Assembly: GCA_030427085.1 (NCBI GenBank)
Contig: JAUHXH010000003.1
Span: 489,202 to 553,201 of the forward strand
Source of the DNA: Gammaproteobacteria bacterium
GTDB taxonomy: Bacteria > Pseudomonadota > Gammaproteobacteria > Pseudomonadales > Halieaceae
Length of the DNA stretch: 64,000 nucleotides
Direction: 5' to 3'
In this document: positions 8,408 to 18,900 of the stretch, one piece after another
How positions within the stretch are numbered: the first letter of the stretch is position 1
How the letters are laid out: each line of letters starts with the position of its first letter
Notes under the pieces: generated by a model
The model's database searches: none
What the model was told of the DNA's origin: nothing
Seen by the model: the letters and a program-made list of their open reading frames with translations, nothing else
Program-made: the position numbers and the translations under genes

Positions 8408-10459
8408 TTACTCTCCTGCTGCAATCGCTTCGTCCGCACCGCTGTACTGTTCAAACCAGGCCAGAATCGCGGCCACTTTGGCCATCAACTGGCTGGGACG
8501 GTTGGCAATGCTGTGACCCGCACCTGGAATACGCACCATCGCGGAATCCACTCCACGCAATTTCAGCGCCTGATAGTACTGCTCGGTTTCGCCCATGGGC
8601 GTGCGCAAGTCGTTCTCGCCGGTTAACAGCATCGTTGGCGTGGTCACGTTACCCACCAGTGACAGCGGCGAGCGCGCCCAGTAGGCCTCGGGGTCTTCCC
8701 AGGGCATGCTGCCGAACCAGTAGCGAGTGAAGTAAGCGGCATTGTCCGCCGTCAGCGAGAAGCTGATCCAGTCGATCACCGGTTTGGCCACTACCGCGGC
8801 GCGGAAGCGATCGGTTTTGCCCACAATCCAGGAGGTCAAGGTGCCACCCCCGCTGCCGCCCGTCACATACAACTGCTCGGGATCGATATAACCCTCGGCA
8901 ATTATCGCGTCTACCGTGGACATCAGGTCGTCGTAATCTTCACCCGGATAGTTGTGGTGGATCATATTGGCAAACTCCTCACCGTAGCTGGTGCTGCCGC
9001 GGGGGTTACCGTAGAGCACCACATAGCCCGCCGAGGCAAAGAGTTGCACCTCGGCAGAGAATCGCGGCCCGTAGTTGGCGAAGGGGCCGCCGTGGATTTC
9101 CAGCAGCAGGGGATACTGTTGTTTCGGGTCGAAGTCCGGCGGGAATGCCACCCAGGCCTGAATGTCGCGCCCATCAGCGGAAGACTTCACCCAGCGCTCT
9201 TCTACTTTACCCAGTGTGCGATGGCCCAGCAGGTTGTCGTTGAGTGCAGTCACGCGGCGGATGTCGCTGCTGCCGCGACGCCCCACGGCGATGTCCGCCG
9301 GCGACTGGCTGGTGCCTACAGTGAACGCATAGGTGTCACCGCCGCCCACGTCGAAACTGGCTCCCCCATAGGGCCGCCCCAGGGAGGTGCCACCCAGATC
9401 TTCTGCCAGATTTTGCATCCGACCGCGTAAATCGGTGGCCGCCAGTCGGGTCTCGCCCTTGTCGTCGTAGCGGAAAAAGATCCGCTTGCCATCGTGTGAC
9501 CAGCGCGCCTGTTCGATGTCCCGATCCAGATCGGTTAACAGTTCGCGGCTGTTGCCGCCGTCAGCGTCCGCTACGTAGAGCCGCTGGCGGTGGTATCCCA
9601 TTCGCGCATCGTTCCAGCCGGTGTAAAGAATGCGCTTGCCATCCGGAGACGCCTGCACGCCCTGGTCGGGGCCGGCGCGATCGGTGATGGCGGTCAGCGC
9701 GCCACTGGCCAGGTCGATGCGATAGATCTCGCTGTTGACGACGTTGATTTCCCAATCCGCATTGCGGTTGCCCACCGCATACAGCGACTGGCTGTCCGCC
9801 GCCCACGCGAGGCCTCCGCCGTGGTGGAATTCACCGTGGGTCAGCTGCCTGGGGCTACCGCCAGACGCCGGCACCAGGTAAACCTGGCTATAACCCACCG
9901 GATCGAAGCCTTTGCCATCGGAACGGTACTTGGTGCTGTCAACAACAACCGGAGCCGGTGCCCATTGTGCGCCAGCAGGTGGCGGCGGCAGATGACCCAT
10001 GGGGCGCGGGGCCGCAGGGGTGTGCATCACGAAGGCCAGCCACTGACCATCGGGTGACCACTCCAGCTGCTTTGGGGACTCCGGCAGGCGCGTGAGCTGG
10101 GCATCGCGCCCACTGTCGATGTAGTGAATGAATATCTGCGAACCGGTGTCGTCCTTGCGCACATAGGCCAGGCGATTATCGTCCGGTGCCAGCGCGGGAG
10201 AGCTGACGTTGACCGCCCCGGTCACCAGCGGCACATGTTGCTCGCCAGATGTATCCACCATCCACAGGTTGCTGCGACGGCGATCCTGCATGATGTCCAT
10301 GAAATTGCGCTGGTAGATGACCTGCTTGCCGCGACTGTCGACAATGGGGTTGGTGGCGTACTGCAGTTGGAACACATCGTCCAGCGCCAGCGGGGGTGCA
10401 GCCTGCGCAGTGATAGCGAGCAGGCCCAACATTGCCAGAGGCAATCGGGTCAGAATCAT
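8408..10459 (-). CDS. S9 family prolyl oligopeptidase / acylaminoacyl-peptidase-like
   Basis: 683 residues. The ATG at 10459 is chosen because it gives a clean signal peptide (MILTRLPLAMLGLLAITAQA) and has GGAGAG upstream. Residues about 25-400 are a WD40-like beta-propeller (repeated SPDGKRI..., WSHDGKRI motifs) and the C-terminal 270 residues are the alpha/beta hydrolase domain: nucleophile Ser in GGSGGG near residue 535, an Asp in TGENDLRTP and a His in GAGHS. It is a periplasmic or secreted serine peptidase that trims peptides. It is divergent from oligopeptidase A, with a 134-bp shared region, suggesting joint use in peptide utilisation. Confidence 0.92.
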   Translation of the reverse strand: MILTRLPLAMLGLLAITAQAAPPLALDDVFQLQYATNPIVDSRGKQVIYQRNFMDIMQDRRRSNLWMVDTSGEQHVPLVTGAVNVSSPALAPDDNRLAYVRKDDTGSQIFIHYIDSGRDAQLTRLPESPKQLEWSPDGQWLAFVMHTPAAPRPMGHLPPPPAGAQWAPAPVVVDSTKYRSDGKGFDPVGYSQVYLVPASGGSPRQLTHGEFHHGGGLAWAADSQSLYAVGNRNADWEINVVNSEIYRIDLASGALTAITDRAGPDQGVQASPDGKRILYTGWNDARMGYHRQRLYVADADGGNSRELLTDLDRDIEQARWSHDGKRIFFRYDDKGETRLAATDLRGRMQNLAEDLGGTSLGRPYGGASFDVGGGDTYAFTVGTSQSPADIAVGRRGSSDIRRVTALNDNLLGHRTLGKVEERWVKSSADGRDIQAWVAFPPDFDPKQQYPLLLEIHGGPFANYGPRFSAEVQLFASAGYVVLYGNPRGSTSYGEEFANMIHHNYPGEDYDDLMSTVDAIIAEGYIDPEQLYVTGGSGGGTLTSWIVGKTDRFRAAVVAKPVIDWISFSLTADNAAYFTRYWFGSMPWEDPEAYWARSPLSLVGNVTTPTMLLTGENDLRTPMGETEQYYQALKLRGVDSAMVRIPGAGHSIANRPSQLMAKVAAILAWFEQYSGADEAIAAGE

Positions 10460-10593
10460 GTGACTCTCCGGAGGGGTTTTGAGGTGGTGCAAGCATACCG
10501 CCGGGATGACAGCGGCGAAAGGCCGCAAATGGGTGTGTCTGGCGCTGTCTCGTAGGTTATGCTGCCCCGCTCATTCAACGACTATCCGACCTC

Positions 10594-12627
10594 ATGGACA
10601 ATCTGCTACTTCAGGCTAATACGCTCCCGCCCTTCTCCCGGTTCACCCCGGCACTCGCCGAACCCGCGATCAACACCCTGATCGAGCGCAACCAGGCGCA
10701 AATCGATGCTCTACTGGCGGCCAACCCAAGGCCCGACTGGGCGCAGCTGGCAGAGCCAATGGAACAGTGGTCCGATGAACTGAATCAGGCCTGGTCACCG
10801 GTGTCACACCTGAACTCGGTGTGCAACACCGCGGAACTGCGCGAGGCCTACAATGCCTGTATCGGCCAGCTCTCCGCCCACGGCACCTGGCTGGGGCAGC
10901 ATGAAGCGCTGTTTCAGGCCTACTCTGCACTGGCAGCCCGTCCCGACTTTGACCAACTGGACGTGGCAAGGCGAACCACCATCAACCAGACACTGCGCGA
11001 CTTTCGCCTTGCCGGTGTTGCCCTGGCGCCGGCGCAGCGTGAGCGCTTCGCGGCCATTCGCAAGCGGCTGTCGGAGTTGTCTACACAGTTCAATGAAAAC
11101 GTGCTGGATGCCACCAAGGGCTGGCAGCGCCACATCACCGACGCATCAGAACTGGCGGGCTTACCTGAAACTGCCCTGGCCGGCGCGAAACAGGCGGCAG
11201 AGCAGGCCTCCCTGGACGGCTACCTCATCACCCTGGATTTCCCCAGCTATTTCCCGGTGCTCAATTACTGCGACAACGCCGACCTGCGCCGGGAAGTCTA
11301 CGAGGCCAGTGCCACCCGGGCCTCGGATCAGGGGCCTAACGCCGGCCAGTGGGACAATGGGCCGGTCATGGAAGAGATACTCGCCCTGCGACAGGAGCAG
11401 GCCCGGTTGCTGGGCTTCGCCCATTACGGAGAACTGTCACTGGCCACCAAAATGGCCGAAAACCCCGAGCAGGTGCTGAATTTCCTGCGCGAATTGGCGG
11501 CACGCAGCAAGGCCCAGGCGCAACAGGAGTGGCAGGAACTGCGCCAGTTTGCCCGCGATGAATATCAACTCGATGAGCTGCAGGCATGGGATGTACCCTA
11601 CTACAGCGAAAAGCTGCGACAGGCCAAGTACGCCGTGTCACAGGAAGAAATTCGCCCCTACCTGCCGGCGGACCGCGCCTTGCAGGGCCTGTTCGAACTG
11701 ACCCAACGCCTGTTCGGTATCGCGGTGGTGGAAGTCACTGAGTTCGACCGCTACCACCCCGACGTACGCCTGTTCGAGCTGCAGGAAGGGGGCAAAGCCA
11801 TCGCTCGGTTCTATCTCGACCTGTACGCGCGTGCCGACAAACGCGGCGGCGCCTGGATGGACGAGTGTCGCGTGCGGCGGCTGCACGACGACAAACTGCA
11901 ACTCCCGGTGGCCTACCTGGTGTGCAACTTCACGCCACCTGTGGGCGACACCCCGGCCTTGTTGACCCATCAGGAATTGACCACCCTGTTCCACGAATTC
12001 GGTCACGGCATTCACCACATGATGACCGAACAAACGGTCGCGGCAGTATCCGGCATCAACGGAGTGGCCTGGGACGCCGTGGAACTGCCCAGCCAGTTTC
12101 TGGAGAACTGGTGCTGGGAGCCGGAAGCCCTGGCCTTCATCAGTGGCCACTTCGAAACCAGCGAGCCGCTACCGGCAGCCCTGCTGGAGAAAATGCTCGC
12201 GGCCCGCAATTTCCAGTCGGCCATGCAGATGATTCGGCAACTGGAGTTCGCTCTGTTCGACTTTCGCCTGCACAGCGAGTACGAGGGTGAGGGTGTAGCC
12301 GGGGTGTTGAAATTGCTGGAGGAAGTACGGGACGAGGTGGCCGTCATCCGCCCACCGCAGTGGAACCGCTTCAGTCACAGCTTCAGTCACATTTTCGCCG
12401 GCGGCTACGCTGCGGGTTACTACAGCTATAAATGGGCCGAAGTGCTGTCTGCAGACGCCTACTCGCGCTTTGAGGAAGAGGGTATTTTCAACAAGGAAGT
12501 GGGCGCCGCCTTCCGCCACAGTATTCTCGCTCGCGGTGGCTCGGAGGAAGCACAAACCCTGTTCCGTGAATTCCGCGGTCGGGATGCCAACACCGACGCC
12601 CTGTTGCGTCACAGCGGCATTGGCTAA
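10594..12627 (+). CDS. prlC: Oligopeptidase A (M3 zinc metallopeptidase)
   Basis: 677 residues, the usual length of OpdA/PrlC. The zinc site HEFGH is at residues 467-471, followed by the third ligand region in the NGVAWDAVELPSQF segment. It is a cytoplasmic oligopeptidase that degrades signal-peptide remnants and short peptides. The start ATG at 10594 gives the usual N-terminus (NPLL-like, PPFSRF). It ends 10 bp from the convergent pterin-synthase-like gene with no clear terminator between them. Confidence 0.95.
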   Translation: MDNLLLQANTLPPFSRFTPALAEPAINTLIERNQAQIDALLAANPRPDWAQLAEPMEQWSDELNQAWSPVSHLNSVCNTAELREAYNACIGQLSAHGTWLGQHEALFQAYSALAARPDFDQLDVARRTTINQTLRDFRLAGVALAPAQRERFAAIRKRLSELSTQFNENVLDATKGWQRHITDASELAGLPETALAGAKQAAEQASLDGYLITLDFPSYFPVLNYCDNADLRREVYEASATRASDQGPNAGQWDNGPVMEEILALRQEQARLLGFAHYGELSLATKMAENPEQVLNFLRELAARSKAQAQQEWQELRQFARDEYQLDELQAWDVPYYSEKLRQAKYAVSQEEIRPYLPADRALQGLFELTQRLFGIAVVEVTEFDRYHPDVRLFELQEGGKAIARFYLDLYARADKRGGAWMDECRVRRLHDDKLQLPVAYLVCNFTPPVGDTPALLTHQELTTLFHEFGHGIHHMMTEQTVAAVSGINGVAWDAVELPSQFLENWCWEPEALAFISGHFETSEPLPAALLEKMLAARNFQSAMQMIRQLEFALFDFRLHSEYEGEGVAGVLKLLEEVRDEVAVIRPPQWNRFSHSFSHIFAGGYAAGYYSYKWAEVLSADAYSRFEEEGIFNKEVGAAFRHSILARGGSEEAQTLFREFRGRDANTDALLRHSGIG

Positions 12628-12637
12628 GGCCAGAGGT

Positions 12638-13117
12638 TCAGGCGCGCCAGATCGCCGCGGCGCGCTGGCCCGGGCCGGAGGCTACGGAGAGTTCTAACTC
12701 CCGCAAGTCTTCACCGGCGGACAGTTCCAACAGCTTGTCCAACAGATACCAGGACAACTCCTCCACCGTGACATTGCGGATCGGCAACACCAGGGTATCG
12801 GAACGAGGAAACTGCAGTTCCTGCCCGTTGAATGTCACGAGGTAGCGATCCGCCTGCTCTTCAATTTGCTGATAAGGCGAGTGCGCTGGCAACAGCATGT
12901 ACTCATCCAGCGACTCGGCCAGTTGCGCCACGCGGTTTTTATACACGTTGTAATCGGCGGAAAAACCGTTGGGGCCGATAGGGGCGATCACTTTCAGTGT
13001 CAGGGCGTAGTTGTGCCCGTGCAATCGCTCCCGCTCGGTGGCGCTGAAGATGGTGTAATGGGCGGCGGAAAACTTGTGGCTTTCCTTGCTGATGTACAGT
13101 GTGGTCAATTTCTCCAT
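12638..13117 (-). CDS. 6-pyruvoyl-tetrahydropterin synthase/QueD-family protein lacking the catalytic cysteine
   Basis: 159 residues of the T-fold PTPS/QueD family. The zinc ligands are present: H20 (FSAAH) and the HGH pair at 33-35. A C-terminal VTVEELSWYLLDKL helix is also present. The cysteine that normally lies four residues before HGH is replaced (context ERERLHGHNY), so the standard QueD or PTPS reaction is doubtful and a side activity or paralogue role is possible. It faces away from an SDR and a YhhQ-type transporter, giving a pterin/deazapurine flavour to the locus. Confidence 0.8.
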   Translation of the reverse strand: MEKLTTLYISKESHKFSAAHYTIFSATERERLHGHNYALTLKVIAPIGPNGFSADYNVYKNRVAQLAESLDEYMLLPAHSPYQQIEEQADRYLVTFNGQELQFPRSDTLVLPIRNVTVEELSWYLLDKLLELSAGEDLRELELSVASGPGQRAAAIWRA

Positions 13118-13256
13118 GCGGTCACGGTATCACGCCCTCGGGCCACCACCAACCGTGGCGGACACACCACAGCGGATACACTCCCCCTGACCTATCTGCT
13201 ACCCTGCCTCAACCTGAAACTGGCGCCCTGCGCCCCGGCTGGAGTGACTTCCCCTC

Positions 13257-13958
13257 GTGAAAACCGCCATCTTCACAGGCGCCAGCGCCGGCATCGGTGC
13301 CAGCGCGGCAAATCTGTTTCTGGAACAGGGCTACGCCGTACACAACCTCTCGCGGCGCCCCTGTCCGGTTGAAGGCGTCAGCAGCCTGCTCTGCGACCTA
13401 TCGCGCCCCGAAGCAATCGACGAGTCCATAGACCGGCTCCTGCCGCTGGTGAAGGACAGCGAGTCCGTTTGCCTGATCCACAACGCCTGCCAGATGCGCA
13501 AAGACAGCACCGTCAGTTGCGACAGTGAGAGCCTGCGCCAGGTACTGGAAACCAACCTGGTTGCCGCCAATAGCCTTAACCAGGCCTTCTTACCCGCACT
13601 CCCATCCGGTTCCAGTGTGCTGTACATCGGTTCGACCCTGTCGGAGAAGGCGGTACCCGGTGCCTATAGCTATGTGATATCCAAACACGCCCTGCTGGGC
13701 ATGATGCGCGCCACCTGCCAGGACCTGATGGGCACCGGCACTCACAGCGCGCTGATCTGCCCCGGTTTCACCGACACGGAAATGCTGCGCACGCATCTTG
13801 GCAACGACGACGACGTGTTGCGGGCCATCGGCGGCATGAACAGCTTTTCCCGGCTGGTACAGCCGGAGGAAATTGCCGGGCTGATCTGGTATGCCCACAA
13901 CAATCCCGTCATCAACGGCGCCGTATTGCACGCCAACCTCGGCCAGAAGGAGAGCTGA
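13257..13958 (+). CDS. Short-chain dehydrogenase/reductase
   Basis: 233 residues with GTG start at 13257. Classical SDR features: nucleotide loop TGASAGIG (7-14), NAC in place of NAG (76-78), catalytic Ser near 126 and YVISK (139-143). Substrate is unknown. Because it neighbours a PTPS-family gene, a pterin reductase role such as sepiapterin reductase-like activity is conceivable but not shown. One base separates its stop from the start of the YhhQ gene, so they are co-transcribed. Confidence 0.88.
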   Translation: MKTAIFTGASAGIGASAANLFLEQGYAVHNLSRRPCPVEGVSSLLCDLSRPEAIDESIDRLLPLVKDSESVCLIHNACQMRKDSTVSCDSESLRQVLETNLVAANSLNQAFLPALPSGSSVLYIGSTLSEKAVPGAYSYVISKHALLGMMRATCQDLMGTGTHSALICPGFTDTEMLRTHLGNDDDVLRAIGGMNSFSRLVQPEEIAGLIWYAHNNPVINGAVLHANLGQKES

Positions 13959-13959
13959 G

Positions 13960-14751
13960 GTGTTGTCAGCGCCAGCCCTGCGCGAACGGCGGGAACGGGT
14001 TTTCCTGGTCCTTGCAGGCACCTTTCTCTGCGCCATGGTGCTGCTGAACGTCATCGGCATTACCCGCTTCGTACAACTGGGCCCGATGGCGCTGGCGGTG
14101 GGTGTGCTGCCCTATCCCCTGACCTTCCTCTGCACTGACCTGATCTGCGAACTCTATGGCCGCTCCCGGGCGCATTTTTTGGTAACGGTGGGTCTCGGGC
14201 TCAACTTCCTGATTCTCGGCATCCTTTTCCTGGGCAACGCGATACCGTCGGTGCCGGCCACCGCCATGCCGCCCTGGCAGAGCATCGAACTGGCCAATCC
14301 TCTGGGACTACCCAACGGTGAAATGGTGGAAGGAACGGTAGGCCTGTACCAACTGATTTACGCCACAACCAGCGGTGCGGTATTTGCGTCGATGCTGGCC
14401 TACATCGCCGCGCAGTACTGCGACGTGCAGTTATTTCACTTCTGGAAGCGGGTCACCAAAGGCAAGCATCTGTGGATTCGCAACAACTTCTCCACCCTGA
14501 TCAGCCAGATGGTGGACTCGGTGATGGTGATCACCGTGACCTTCGGCGCGGCGTTTTTCCGCGATGAAATGACCCTCAAAATGCTGGGGATACTGGTGCT
14601 GAGCAACTATGCCTTTAAAGCGCTGGCCGCCCTGGTCGACACCGGCCCCTTCTACCTGGCGGTACATTACCTGCGGCGCTATCTGCAGTTGCAGCCGGGG
14701 GAAATTGCCGCCGCCCACGCAGAAAACGAACCGCCACTGGCGAAGGCATAA
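13960..14751 (+). CDS. YhhQ/VUT-family queuosine-precursor transporter
   Basis: 263 residues. Start is the GTG at 13960, with AAGGAG eight bases upstream and one base after the SDR stop. It has about six hydrophobic segments and the family landmarks PYPLTFLCTDLICELYGR near the N-terminus and the region RNNFSTLISQMVDS. E. coli YhhQ imports preQ0/preQ1 for queuosine synthesis. The PTPS-family neighbour supports a pterin/deazapurine substrate, although that neighbour lacks its catalytic Cys, so the cell may import rather than make the precursor here. That link is an inference. Confidence 0.87.
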   Translation: MLSAPALRERRERVFLVLAGTFLCAMVLLNVIGITRFVQLGPMALAVGVLPYPLTFLCTDLICELYGRSRAHFLVTVGLGLNFLILGILFLGNAIPSVPATAMPPWQSIELANPLGLPNGEMVEGTVGLYQLIYATTSGAVFASMLAYIAAQYCDVQLFHFWKRVTKGKHLWIRNNFSTLISQMVDSVMVITVTFGAAFFRDEMTLKMLGILVLSNYAFKALAALVDTGPFYLAVHYLRRYLQLQPGEIAAAHAENEPPLAKA

Positions 14752-14756
14752 AAAAA

Positions 14757-14776
14757 CCCGCATCCAGAGATGCGGG
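14757..14776 (-). terminator. Terminator after leucine dehydrogenase
   Basis: Perfect 8-bp stem CCCGCATC/GATGCGGG with a four-base loop. On the minus strand it is followed by a run of T (TTTTTTTATG), fitting intrinsic termination of the leucine dehydrogenase gene. The YhhQ gene, convergent from the other side, ends 6 bp away and may share it. Confidence 0.85.
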
Positions 14777-14802
14777 ATTCTCGTCTACGCGCCTGTTGCC
14801 GA

Positions 14803-15867
14803 TCAGGCTACTGCACGATGTTCCGGTGCACGTGGTCCGCGAAAGATTTCTTCCGCCATCGCTTCCGCGATGTCATGAGTGTGCCCGTGGCAGTCTTCGG
14901 CGCGGCTCAGCACTTCCGCCAGCGTCGGCGCAATGCGCTCGATGTGAGCGCGCTTTTCTGCTTCGGAGGAACCCGCACGCTGATGGTGCACATCGATGAT
15001 GCCGCCGGCATTGATCAGGAAATCGGGGCAGTACAGGATGCCGCGATCGGCCAGGTTGGCCGCCTGCTCGGGCGTTGACAGCTGGTTGTTAGCCGCGCCT
15101 GCTACGATACCGGCACGCAGCAGCGGAACGGTGTCGTCGTTCAGGATCGCGCCCATGGCGCAAGGTGCCAGCACATCCACTTCGCGGAACAGGATTTCGT
15201 CGGTGCTCACCACTTCCACACCGAGGTCGTCCACGGCCTTGCGCAGGTTGTCTTCGTTCACATCGGCCCCCAGTACATGGGCACCTTCGGCGCGCAGGAA
15301 ACGCGCCAGGTAGTAACCCACATGGCCCAGGCCCTGAATGGCCACACGCAGGCCGTCGAGGTCGTGACGGCCGCTACGCAGGGCAACTGCAGTGCGGATT
15401 CCCAGGAACACGCCCCAGGCTGTGCTGGGTGACGGATCGCCACCAAATTCATTGTCGGTGAGGCCGCTGACGAAGGGCGTACGCTCGCCCATGATGCGAA
15501 TGTCGTCAACACCGGTACCGGAATCTTCCGCTGCCACGTAACGTCCGCCCTGGCTGTCAACAAAATCGCCCATGGCCTGCATCAGCGCCGGCGTTTTGTC
15601 CTTGCGCGGATCGCCGATAATCACCGACTTGCCGCCACCCAAAGGCAGGCCGGCCAAGGCCGACTTGTAGGTCATGCCGCGAGACAGACGGAGCACATCG
15701 TGCAGGGCCTGTTCTTCATTGGCGTAAGGGAACATACGACAACCACCCACGGCGGGGCCGAGGTTGGAGTTGTGCACCGCGATAATCGCGCGCAGACCGG
15801 TTTCCGGGTCAGCGCGAAAAGCGACCTGTTCGTGGGCGTCGAATGCGGGGGCGTTGAAAACACTCAT
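14803..15867 (-). CDS. Leucine/valine dehydrogenase (Glu/Leu/Phe/Val dehydrogenase family)
   Basis: 354 residues. It converts branched-chain L-amino acids to 2-oxoacids with NAD+. The substrate and catalytic lysines are present (K68 in MTYKSA, K80 in LPLGGGKS), as are the AAEDSGTGV loop and a Rossmann motif in QGLGHVG. It is 35 bp downstream of the fused indolepyruvate oxidoreductase gene on the same strand, so the pair probably forms one transcription unit in which the dehydrogenase supplies 2-oxoacids and the oxidoreductase decarboxylates such acids. Confidence 0.93.
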   Translation of the reverse strand: MSVFNAPAFDAHEQVAFRADPETGLRAIIAVHNSNLGPAVGGCRMFPYANEEQALHDVLRLSRGMTYKSALAGLPLGGGKSVIIGDPRKDKTPALMQAMGDFVDSQGGRYVAAEDSGTGVDDIRIMGERTPFVSGLTDNEFGGDPSPSTAWGVFLGIRTAVALRSGRHDLDGLRVAIQGLGHVGYYLARFLRAEGAHVLGADVNEDNLRKAVDDLGVEVVSTDEILFREVDVLAPCAMGAILNDDTVPLLRAGIVAGAANNQLSTPEQAANLADRGILYCPDFLINAGGIIDVHHQRAGSSEAEKRAHIERIAPTLAEVLSRAEDCHGHTHDIAEAMAEEIFRGPRAPEHRAVA

Positions 15868-15902
15868 GTGGCTTCCTCTAATTGCTCGGGTACGGGCTGC
15901 TC

Positions 15903-18900
15903 TCAGGCAGCCTCGATGATCTGCACGGCATCAGTCAGATGCTCACCGCGCAAGCGGCGCAGCAGTTCATCCTGACGCAGTAACAGTAACTCGCGGTTGC
16001 GATCCTTCACATGGCCGAAGCCACGCAATTTGGCGGCCAAACGCGCCAATTCCAGCGCGACGGCGTAATTGTGGTCGTTCAGGTCGGCCATCACGGTATC
16101 CAGCAGTGACTGGTAATCCGCAATGTCAGCAACTTCTTGACGACGTTCTTCGGTGCGGCCGAATACGTCCAGCGCGGTGCCGCGCAGGAACTTGAAACGG
16201 GCCAGCAGGCCGAAGGCCTTGAACAGCCAGGGGCCGAATTCACGCTTGATCAGGTGGCCGGTCTCGGGGTCACGCTTGGACAACAGCGGCGGTGCCAGAT
16301 TGAAACGCAGCTCGAAGTCTCCTTCGAATTGCTGTTCCAGCTTTTTCATGAACTCGCCGTTGCTGTACAGGCGCGCCACTTCGTACTCATCCTTGTAAGC
16401 CATCAGCTTGAACAGGTTACGTGCAGCGGCCATGCTGATGGAGTCGGCCTGATCCGCCTGCGGATCGGCGGCAATGACTTTTGCCAGGGCGTCGCGGTAG
16501 CGCTGGGCGTAGGCTTCGTCCTGATAGTCCACCAGGCGGCGGCAGCGATCCTCGATCACTTCCTCCAGGCTCAGAGCGCGTGGCGCGGGCTTGTCGGACG
16601 CGATCACCGCCAGCACTTTCTCCGGCTGATCGGCGCAACGGCGACCCCACAAGAAGGCCTGTTTGTTGAAGTCGATCGCCACGCCGTTGAGTTCAATCGC
16701 CTTTTCCAGTGCGGCAGCAGATACCGGTACCAGGCCGCGCTGCCAGGCAAAGCCCAACAGGAACAGGTTACTGGCAATGGAATCGCCCAACAGCGCCGTG
16801 GCAATTTTGGTGGAGTCGATAAAGTGCGTGCCATCTGCGCCCACCTCGTCGCTGATTTTGTCTTTCATGGCGCTGGTGGGGAATTTGGCATCCGGGTCCA
16901 GCACGAAGGCGGCGGTGGGGACTTCCGCTTCGTTGACCACCGCGTGGGAGCGCCCGTGGGCAACCTTGCCCATGGATTCGTAGGTCGCGCTCACCACCAG
17001 GTCACAGCCCAGCAGCAGATCCGCTTCACCCGCGGGGATGCGCACCGCGAGGATGTCCTCCTGGTTTTGCGCCACACGAACGTGACTGACCACCGCGCCA
17101 AACTTCTGCGCCAGGCCGGTCTGGTTCATGGTGGCGCAGCCCTTGCCTTCAATGTGCGCGGCCATCGCGACCAGGGCCGTAATGGTCAGTACGCCGGTGC
17201 CACCCACGCCGGTCACCACGGTGTTCCAGGGGCGATCCAGCGACGGCAAAGCCGGCTCGGGCAGCGGGTCGAAAATGATCTGATCGGTGTTGGCTACCGC
17301 ATCGGGTTTGCGCAGCTTGCCGCCGAGTACGGTGACAAAGCTGGGACAGAAGCCCCCGGCACAGCTGTAATCCTTGTTACACGCGCTCTGGTCGATCTGG
17401 CGCTTGCGCCCAAGTTCGGTTTCTTTGGGCAGCACCGACAGGCAGTTGGACTTGACGCTACAGTCGCCACAACCTTCACACACACCGTCATTGATAAACA
17501 GGCGCTTGGCCGGATCCGCCATCACACCCTTCTTGCGGCGACGGCGCTTCTCGGCGGCGCAGGTCTGCTGATAGACAATGACAGAGGTGCCCTGGTATTC
17601 GCGCAGCTCTTTTTGCAGCGCGTCCATTTCATCACGGTGATGCAGACTGAAGCCCGGCACGCTGGAGAACTGACCGCGCCAGGTATCGGGCTCGTCGCTG
17701 ACCAGTGCAATGCGCCGTACCCCTTCACCACGCAGTTGGTGTATCAGGTCTTCTACCCGCAGTGAGCCGTCGATGGGCTGACCACCGGTCATCGCCACCG
17801 CATCGTTGTAGAGGATCTTGTAAGTAATGTTGACCTTCGCGGCCACGGCCGCGCGAATCGCCAGCAGCCCGGAGTGGAAATAGGTGCCGTCGCCCAGGTT
17901 CTGGAACACGTGTTTGGTTTCGGTGAAGGGTGCCTGACCAATCCACGCCACACCCTCACCGCCCATTTGCGAGAAGGTGAAGGTATCGCGATCCGGCATC
18001 CAGGTGGCCATGTAGTGACAGCCGATGCCGCCCAGCGCCCGGGAGCCTTCCGGTACGCGGGTGGAAGTGTTGTGCGGACAGCCGGAACAGAAGTGCGGTA
18101 CGCGGTCGATGCTTTCACGCGGCGCAGCCAGGGACTTTTCCTTTTCCTCAATCCAGCGCACACGCTCGGCCATACGCTCGGAATTGAAGAAGCGCTGGAT
18201 GCGCCCGGCGATCGCCAGCGCCACCATGGCCGGCGTCAGCTCACCCAGGTTGGGCAGCAGGTCGCGACCGTTCTCGTCGAACTCACCGATAACCCGGGGG
18301 CGCGCGGCCACCGGGTAGTTGTACAACTGGCCGGTGAGCTGGTCCTCGATGATGGAACGTTTTTCTTCCACCACCAGTATCTCTTCCAGGCCCTCGGCGA
18401 ACTCATGGGCGCTGACCGGCTCCAGCGGCCAACTCATGCCGACCTTGAGAACACGCAGGCCGATTTCTGCGGCGGCCGCTTCGTCAATACCCAGGTCTTC
18501 CAGAGCCTGCATCACGTCGAGGTAGGCTTTACCGGTAGTGACAATGCCAAAGCGAGCGTTCGGGCTGTCCAGCACGATGGGGTTGAGATTATTGGCGCGG
18601 GCAAAAGCGCGGGCCGCATAGATTTTGTATTTGTTGAGGCGCAGTTCCTGTTCCAGCGGCTTGTCGGGCCAACGGGCGTGCACGCCGTCGGCGGGCAGCT
18701 GAAAGTCCTCTGGAATCACGATGTTGATCCGTTCCGGATCGATATCGGCGGAGATCGCGGAATCCATGTTTTCGGTGATTGCCTTCAGCGACACCCAGCA
18801 GCCGCTGTAGCGAGACAGCTCCCAGCCATAGATGCCCAGGTCCAGTACTTCCTGCACATTGGAAGGGTTGAGCACGGGAACGGAAGCGCCGATAAACATA

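Noticed and set aside
16137..17765. Long open frame (over 500 codons) on the plus strand opposite the indolepyruvate oxidoreductase gene
   Set aside because: Mirror of GC-rich codon bias in the opposite gene; no domain, rich in Gly/Gln/His typical of antisense translation.
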